This document shows positions 56,515 to 64,000 of a stretch of DNA of 64,000 nucleotides, piece by piece. The DNA is from Megaleporinus macrocephalus (Eukaryota > Chordata > Actinopteri > Characiformes > Anostomidae): assembly GCA_021613375.1 (NCBI GenBank), contig CM038725.1, forward strand, positions 9,215,089-9,279,088, read 5' to 3'. A model generated the notes under the pieces. It did no database searches and was not told the origin of the DNA. It was given only the letters and a program-made list of their open reading frames with translations. How positions within the stretch are numbered: the first letter of the stretch is position 1; every line of letters begins with the position of its first letter. Position numbers and translations under genes: made by a program.

Positions 56515-59500
56515 TTGGCCATCCTGTACCTCGCTTACTGTAACTGGATTGAGCATATTTGCCTTTTCCACTGGTTCTCATAATATTATTAGACTCTATA
56601 ACCATTAGACTCTATAACTTCAATGTAAACAAGTTGTAGTGTAAGCTGAGTAGTTATTGCCTGGTTCAAAGACAGTCCCCTATATATATATATATATATA
56701 TATATTGTATTGGACATCCTGTACCTCGCTTACTGTAACTGGATTGAGCATATTTGCCTTTTCCACTGAAATGGTTCTCATAATATGTCCAAAAACATTA
56801 ACTTAACATCTTTTTATATTTACTACCTTCTCTAAAGAAACTTTTTTTTCCTTACTTTCATAATATAATGCATAATAATGCAATATTGTCAGTACATGGT
56901 AAACAGCTTGTTTGTGCATCTCATATGGGCTCTGTTGGGAACTCATAGCTATAGGCAAACACGACAAATCAGTCTAACTAGCTTCTGGTGGTAAATGCTT
57001 GATTGTACAATATAACATAGTTAAGAAAATGATTGCCCTGTTTGTCACACCAGAGTAGCGCTGTTTTTCAGTCACACCCTGATTTGAGCACTTACAGGCA
57101 CACTGTATACCATGAGAGCCCCTTATGACCACCACCGACTAGATACTGGTTGGTGGTGCCTGACGACAACATAGTGTGTGCATCTACATCAACAAAAGCA
57201 CCCATATGCATAACTCATAAAATGGCTAATAAGTATGGGTACAGATATCCAGGGTAAGTGGTAGCATTTCAGAGTTTTTGTTGTTTGAAGAAGTCACCCT
57301 AATCAGCTTCGAGGCTCGCTTCTCTTCTCTTAAATAGGAGTGGCAGGCTTGAGGATAAGGAACGAACAGTTGGGAAAGTGTGTGCAGGTACAGGAGGACC
57401 AAGCCCACAGCAGCCTGAGCCTGGAGGACTGCAAACCAGCCTCAGCTCTTCAGGAATGGAGCTGGAGCTCGGAGAGCCGAACCCTCAGAAACCCACAGAC
57501 GGGCAAATGCTTGACCGCCATCCAGATCCAAGAGAACGAGGATGTTGGACTGCGGGCCTGCAGACCTGCAGAAAGTGAAGGCCAGGCCTGGAGCTGCTCG
57601 AAGAAGGGCCACCTGAGCCTCCACGGCAAAGGCTTACATCTGAGTGCGCCCCATGACGCCTCCAGGGTGATGTTATCTGCGGAGCGGGGAAAAAACAGCA
57701 AGTGGAGGACGCTGAGCAAGCAGACCGTGTGTGAGGTGGAGGAGGAACCAGTCAGTGTAGGACCTGAGAAGGCAGGACCCCGGATCATTGCTAAAATCCG
57801 CCTGTGGCAGCGTAAGGAAGTCCGGACTAAAACCGTACCCGTGCAGTCATCTCTCCTAGCCGAATAACAGCATCATCCATTTGTTCATTTCAGATTTGAC
57901 TTAATGCCTTATTCTGAAACAGAGCTGTGTTCATTTAGTAGGTACTAATTTCATGAACCCGTCATCCATTTTTCCTTTCCATTTTCATTTTAATGCCCCA
58001 TGTTTTCCATTTTCCATCTTTCCTGGAATTATCTGCACCCCTCTTATTCTGCTTAGATGTGTTTCCCATCCTGTTTTTAGTCCAATTATGTGATGCACTT
58101 GTATTAGTAGTTGCTTGTCACTGCGCTGCCGGGTTAAAGGAATTCTCCATCTTTTTCATTCTCAGATTTGTAGCATACAGTAGATGAGCACAGACAATCA
58201 TTTCTCCCCTTTACCCTGTACATAGTGGTGAAACACATCCTATAACTTTCTGATTTAAGAGTTTTGAGTCTGTGGATTTTCTATTCTCTTCATAGTACAG
58301 AGGAACCATACAGCCTTTTCCTGTCTAATGCTGCTACCTAAGCCACAGGTATCTGCTGATGCTGGGTACCCGCCCTCAAAAACGCTTACTACTCCATAAG
58401 TGCCTTAAATCCTGTTATTTATACTAGATCTGGGCAATATGTCAATATATATTGTTTTCAGGATAATATTATGTCACATTTTGATATGCTTTTTCTAAAC
58501 ATACACTGTACATAATCAGTATTTGTAGACAAGCTGCCTGTCTGCATGTTTTATTATAGAGAAAGCAAAATTATTCCAATGTAACTAGATTTTTTTTTTG
58601 TTGCAACAAATAGTTTTTTTGTCAAATATTGCATAAAAACTCAACATTCATAGTTTTCACTAGTGTTAAAATGTAATTGTAAAAATATAAAATGCAAAAT
58701 GTCTAAAACTTACTGTGAAAATTAGCGTGATAGCATATTTGGCCACCCTTATTTCTACCCGTCCACTTTTAATGCTTTTAAGTTCTGGGGATTTGGAGAC
58801 CCCTCTGGTGGACATATGTAATTGCATGCAACATTCTATAACGTCACTATACTTCAGACCCTTTTCCCAAGCAGATAAATCTGAAGATTGCATTGAAGAA
58901 GCCTTACCTGTTCAGGTAGAGAAATGACAGCTCTGGATCAGTCTTGGAGATGCTCAGTCCCGCACTACTCACGTGCTTGGCCTGTCGAGCCGGATCTTGT
59001 TTTTGGTGTCTGTGCAGGCCAGGTTAAAATTCATTGTTTAAAAACATGTTTTGACAACTCTGACTTTAAAAATCAGGCTTCATAGGGTGGCTGGTTAGTT
59101 GGTTTTTTTTTGCTTAGTAATGCAAAAATGTTATATTGTTCCGTTTAAATATTATATTTTTGTTAAAAATGTGAGACTGTGTCCCTAATAACTCTGTATG
59201 CTTGAAACAATGTCATTTACTGGTGGGATAGCTTCACATTTGAGTGGTTACAGAGCTGTGAAAAGATGTTTGCTCTTCGGCATGCTTTATCTTTAAATGC
59301 TTTATTAAATTTGATGTATTGAAGCCCTCATTGGTCATTACTGGCGCTACAGACTTTGCAGTTATTATAGTTAAGCTCCATCTAATTGCCCCACAGTATT
59401 GGTATTGACTTTCGCCAAGAGTAGATTGAGTACAGTGAAATTGTTGTCTGTATTAATCAACAGTGCACTACCAGTACAGTAGATAGAGGCTCATTTAAAA

Positions 59501-61702
59501 GCATTGACGAAATCCTAACTGCTCTCTTGCTTTGTCTGTGTTCAGCTCCAGCGGATCATGTCCTGCCTCCTTCCAAACCCACCCAGCCAGCTCAGGTCTC
59601 TTCTGCAGTTCCAGATGCTAACAGTAGCATGGATGCCTCACTGAATGAGTTCAGCATGGATTATGGTGGGTGTGCAACCATGCCGTCACACACAAGTCTG
59701 GGCCGAAACCATCACAGTAGTTATTGTAGAGCTGTACCCAGTTCAACTGGATTTGGCTGTTCAGTACAAAGATTCAACTGTTCGTTCCATTTTTTATTAT
59801 TATCTAGCTATCAGCTCAAGGGCACTTTAGCTGTATCCTGTAAGTTCAGTGGATCTAATCGGCAAACCTCAGAGTGATTGAGTGATAATATGGTGCAGGT
59901 GCTCTGCTGCCAGTCTTAAAAAGTCTAAAATCACTTCATATGTCTTTACATATTCATTTCAGACTCGTAGGCTTTAGAAGAAAGTCTGGCAAAATCGACA
60001 ATTCACTGATTAAGTAGCAAGTTTGAATAATCTTGAAAATCTCAATCGACTGACTCTGCCTCGCTGACTTTCTGGGGCTTAAATATTAAGTAATAAGTAT
60101 TAAAACTAGTCCAAAACACATGCATGTTAGGTTGATCGGTCACTCTAAATTCCCAATAGGTATGTGTGTGTGTGTGTTGGCTATGTGATGGACTGGCAAC
60201 CTGTCCATGTTGTAACCCCACCTTGGCCTGCTGATGCTGGGATTGGCTCCAGGCCCGCCGTGCCCCCGAATAGCGGGATAAAGCAGATGATGGATGGATG
60301 GAAGGAAGTATTAAGGCTGAATATAAGTCTGGGGTTCACAAGGTTGTAATACCATATAGTATTAAGAGATAACTGTGTTAAAGAGAAACATTTAGAAGTG
60401 TAAGTGCATTTTTGCTCACATGGGGGCAGCAGAGGACTGGTGTGCTGAGAAGGTGGTTCTGATCAACTAGTTCAGAACCATGAGGATGTTGTTTACAAAG
60501 CTTTTTTAATTTCTCTTTGAATAATCTTTCAACTCATGCTTAGGCCTCTCACAATTATTACATAATTGCCTAATCACAGTTCTTTTGGATGATTGCAATT
60601 ATATTAAACTACAATAGCTTTTCACATTTTCACATGTAGATTCGGCAACAAATAGAGTGTTAAGTGTGGGTGCTGAGTGTGCTGAGGACATAAAATGAAA
60701 TTAAAGAAAGCAGTAAACTCTATCATTGACACAATGCTGACCTGTTTAGAGGGCAGCGCTGAGTGATGTTGGTGTATCTGCAATAGTGTAGTGTATCACT
60801 TAGTATTAGCTAATAATCAAACACAGCCAGCAAGAAAGATAGCTGTTAAGCTAATTTGGCCACTTTAGGCTTGTACTTGAATGGTTGCATGTAGTGGACG
60901 TTTAAATAGGTAATAGCAATGATTTAAATAATGTTTTAAATTTAATTGGGAGTTATAATTTCATGATCGTGGCATTCTTAAACACACTCACAGTCATCAG
61001 ATTTATTGACTCGAAGCGGAGGTTCAAAGCACAGCCAGCATAACGAAATGCTCTTCTGCACATTGCATGCGGTTACACTTTTCCACCAAAGGAGTCTTCA
61101 TATGCAGCTTTAACATTCAGATATTTACTTGAAAGTTAGTTAAAGACAGAACATCTACAGTGCACTACCAACAATCTTTTCTATCAGACACCACAGCTTA
61201 CTGAGAAATCCTGCCTTATAAAACACCCTCCTGGAGTCTCTGTCTGCCCAAACCTGAACCTTGTAACTATTCTAACTTCCTCCTCAACACCAGCCATGCC
61301 ACTTAAATGTGACTCATGAATGATAAGTTATGGTGGATAAACAGCGTGTATGGTTTCTAACAGGTATGGGATGGAAGGTGGCCATGCTGGTCCTGAGCTC
61401 ACTCGCCCTCCTGCTTGGAACAGTGATCCTCATTCTCAACATCTACCAAAACAGGTATACTTCAACGGTTTAAGTGTTATCCTCATCATTCCTTGCTTCT
61501 TTGAGGCAAGGCAAATATGCAGAGTATATAATTAATATTTCTTTACAGACCGCATGAGTGCTTTCATATGTGCATGCATACTTTGTAAAGTCGTTACATA
61601 TTGCTTCAATTTTTATTGCTTCAATTTTTTAGCCGTTCAGCCAAGACGTGTTTGGATAGAGATTTGGATGAAACGCTGGCCGAGGGATGGCCGATGCAAT
61701 AG
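55539..61702 (+). CDS. Single-pass membrane protein with a CysR/ricin B-type domain (five exons)
   Basis: Exons 55539-55599, 57338-57811, 59546-59665, 61364-61454, 61633-61702 (stop TAG at the end). All introns are GT-AG and the phases (1,1,1,2) fit, giving 816 nt and 271 aa. Residues 1-24 form a signal peptide (LTLAALLLQGVAG). Residues 25-155 look like one beta-trefoil with QxW-type motifs (LQEWSW at 58, GQAWSC at 102, SKWRTL at 141) and paired cysteines C35/C52, C78/C95 and C107/C152, as in the N-terminal CysR domain of the mannose-receptor family. Residues 156-218 are a Pro/Ser-rich stalk with one N-glycosylation sequon (NSS). A transmembrane helix spans about 223-244 and a 25-residue cytoplasmic tail ends in EGWPMQ. 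It has no C-type lectin or FNII domain, so it is far shorter than the mannose receptor. Sugar binding is an inference from the fold. I cannot name an ortholog. Retention of intron 2 would give a secreted form ending at 57867. Confidence 0.88.
56330..56785. repeat. Tandem duplication with (AT)n inside intron 1 of the lectin-like gene
   Basis: The block from ATTAGACTCTATAACTTCAA through a (TA)n tract to TTGCCTTTTCCACTG occurs at about 56374-56572 and again at 56604-56777. The copies are nearly identical apart from (TA)n length. Confidence 0.85.
57868..59545. other. Intron 2 of the lectin-like gene, no other feature
   Basis: AT-rich intronic sequence. A CTGGGCAATATGTCAATATA motif near 58430 resembles a dispersed repeat end, but its partner was not found. 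Confidence 0.5.
60112..60303 (+). repeat. SINE-like repeat, 5'-truncated
   Basis: It runs from CATGCATGTTAGGTTGATCG through GTGATGGACTGGCAACCTGT and GGGATTGGCTCCAGGC to a GATGGATGGATGG tail. The tRNA-like head is missing. It lies in intron 3 of the lectin-like gene. Confidence 0.8.
60304..61363. other. Intron 3 of the lectin-like gene, no further feature
   Basis: No repeat family or exon-like segment recognised up to the acceptor TTCTAACAG before 61364. Confidence 0.5.
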
Positions 61703-61754
61703 GTTTTAGCTGTGCTTTTTCCAAAAGTCTGTGATATAGTGTCAGAAGCAAGTG

Positions 61755-64000
61755 TACTGGAGACTACTTCACCTCTTAACTACATTAGCCTCAGAAAAGT
61801 AGCCCCTCCTGAGACTATTACCCACATATATAGAGACTAGTTAGAACAGAAAAGTAGTCCATACTGAGACTATTACCCACATATATAGAGACTAGTTAGA
61901 ACAGAAAAGTAGTCCCTACTGAGACTATTACCCACATATATAGAGACTAGTTAGAACAGAAAAGTAGTCCCTACTGAGACTATTACCCACATATATGGAG
62001 ACTAGTTAGAACAGAAAAGTAGTCCCTACTGAGACTATTACCCACATATATGGAGACTAGTTAGAACAGAAAAGTAGTCCCTACTGAGACTATTACCCAC
62101 ATATATGGAGACTAGTTAGAACAGAAAAGTAGTCCCTACTGAGACTATTACCCACATATATGGAGACTAGTTAGAACAGAAAAGTAGTCCCTACTGAGAC
62201 TATTACCCACATATATAGAGACTAGTTAGAACAGAAAAGTAGTCCCTACTGAGACTATTACCCACATATATGGAGACTAGTTAGAACAGAAAAGTAGTCC
62301 CTACTGAGACTATTACTCACATATATGGAGACTAGTTAGAGCAGAAAAGTAGTCCCTACTGAGACTATTACCCACATATATGGAGACTAGTTAGAACAGA
62401 AAAGTAGTCCCTACTGAGACTATTACTCACATATATGGAGACTAGTTAGAACAGAAAAGTAGCCCTCCTGAAACTATTACTCATATATATATATGGAGAC
62501 TAGTTAGAACAGAAAAGTAGCCCTCCTGAAACTATTACTCATATATATGGAGACTAGTTAGAACAGAAAAGTAGCCCTCCTGAAACTATTACTCATATAT
62601 ATGGAGACTAGTTAGAACAGAAAAGTAGCCCTCCTGAAACTATTACTCATATATATGGAGACTAGTTAGAACAGAAAAGTAGCCCTCCTGAAACTATTAC
62701 TCATATATATGGAGACTAGTTAGAACAGAAAAGTAGCCCTCCTGAAACTATTACTCATATATATGGAGACTAGTTAGAACAGAAAAGTAGCCCTCCTGAA
62801 ACTATTACTCATATATATATATATATATATATGGAGACTAGCTAGAACAGAAAAGTAGCCCTCCTGAAACTATTACTCATATATATATATATGGAGACTA
62901 GTTAGAACAGAAAAGTAGCCCTCCTGAAACTATTACTCATATATATATATAGAGACTAGTTAGAACAGAAAAGTAGCCCTCCTGAAACTATTACTCATAT
63001 ATATATATATGGAGACTAGTTAGAACAGAAAAGTAGCCCTCCTGAAACTATTACTCATATATATATGGAGACTAGTTAGAGCAAAAAAAGTAGCACCTCC
63101 TGAGACTATTTCTCATATATATATATGGAGACTAGTTAGAACAGAAAAGTAGCCCTCCTGAAACTATTACTCATGTATATATATATATATATGGAGACTA
63201 GTTAGAACAGAAAAGTAGCCCTCCTGAAACTATTACTCATATATATATGGAGACTAGTTAGAGCAAAAAAAGTAGCACCTCCTGAGACTATTTCTCATAT
63301 ATATATGGAGACTAGTTAGAACAGAAAAGTAGTCCCTCCTGAAACTATTACTCATGTATATATATATATATGGAGACTAGTTAGAACAGAAAAGTAGCCC
63401 CTCCTGAAACTATTACTCATATATATATATGGAGACTAGTTAGAACAGAAAAGTAGTCCCTCCTGAAACTATTACTCATGTATATATATATATATATGGA
63501 GACTAGTTAGGACAGAAAAGTAGCCCCTCCTGAAACTATTACTCATATATATATGGAGACTAGTTAGAACAGAAAAGTAGCCCTCCTGAAACTATTACTC
63601 ATATATATATGGAGACTAGTTAGAACAGAAAAGTAGCCCTCCTGAAACTATTACTCATATATATATATGGAGACTAGTTAGAACAGAAAAGTAGCCCTCC
63701 TGAAACTATTACTCATATATATGGAGACTAGTTAGAACAGAAAAGTAGCCCTCCTGAAACTATTACTCATATATATGGAGACTAGTTAGAACAGAAAAGT
63801 AGCCCTCCTGAAACTATTACTCATATATATGGAGACTAGTTAGAACAGAAAAGTAGCCCTCCTGAAACTATTACTCATATATATGGAGACTAGTTAGAAC
63901 AGAAAAGTAGCCCTCCTGAAACTATTACTCATATATATGGAGACTAGTTAGAACAGAAAAGTAGCCCTCCTGAAACTATTACTCATATATATATGGAGAC
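61755..64000 (+). repeat. 55-bp minisatellite, continues past the window
   Basis: Around 40 units of GGAGACTAGTTAGAACAGAA plus AAGTAGTCCCTACTGAGACT and ATTACCCACATATAT. Proximal units (to about 62440) read CCTACTGAGACTATTACCCA; distal units read CCTCCTGAAACTATTACTCA. Each unit ends in a short TATA run whose length varies from about 6 to more than 16 bases, so a microsatellite is embedded in every unit. It begins about 50 bp after the stop codon of the lectin-like gene, so it may be part of its 3'UTR. Confidence 0.97.

Overview
The window looks like ray-finned fish nuclear DNA: spliced genes with GT-AG introns, many Tc1/mariner, hAT and other inverted-repeat elements, tRNA-headed SINE-like repeats, long (AT)n and (CT)n tracts and several kilobase-scale minisatellites. 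The repeat types suggest an otophysan (characin or catfish relatives), but this is a guess. There are no bacterial, CRISPR or rRNA features.

Layout. Positions 1-35,300 hold no gene I can support. They contain a 114-bp tandem array (1-1490), a 44/55-bp minisatellite that expanded inside a SINE-like repeat (2115-3995), a hAT element with a second transposon nested in it (9460-11596), a locally duplicated AT-rich segment (13345-14460), Tc1-like elements (17630-18153 and 19100-19862), an 800-bp polypyrimidine tract (21518-22325) and a 24-bp minisatellite (31118-32752).

Three protein genes lie between 35.3 and 61.7 kb. wdr54 is on the minus strand, with nine coding exons that join in frame from 44227 to 35355 and encode 339 aa. 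Head to head with it, on the plus strand, is a C2orf81-like gene; two exons (48059-48617) encode its conserved N-terminus, but its long C-terminal part was not found here. The same head-to-head pair is found in human 2p13 (from memory). The roughly 350-bp shared promoter carries GC-box-like motifs and a match to the RFX X-box. Third, on the plus strand (55539-61702), five exons join in frame into a 271-aa single-pass membrane protein with a signal peptide and one CysR/R-type (ricin B-like) beta-trefoil domain. I do not recognise a named gene for it.

The introns and spacers are filled by a small set of repeat families that recur across the window: a roughly 500-bp inverted-repeat element (six copies), a palindromic MITE, a MITE with GGGTGTGTCTC ends (three copies, two in wdr54 introns), a TTAAAGGAGC-ended MITE, three hAT copies with perfect 8-bp target duplications, a solo LTR and a SINE-like repeat. 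A 55-bp minisatellite begins just after the lectin gene's stop codon and runs off the right edge. I found no convincing new molecular system. The points most worth following are the conserved bidirectional gene pair, the apparently incomplete C2orf81 gene, the small lectin-like receptor, and one satellite core that appears both as arrays and as a single palindrome.
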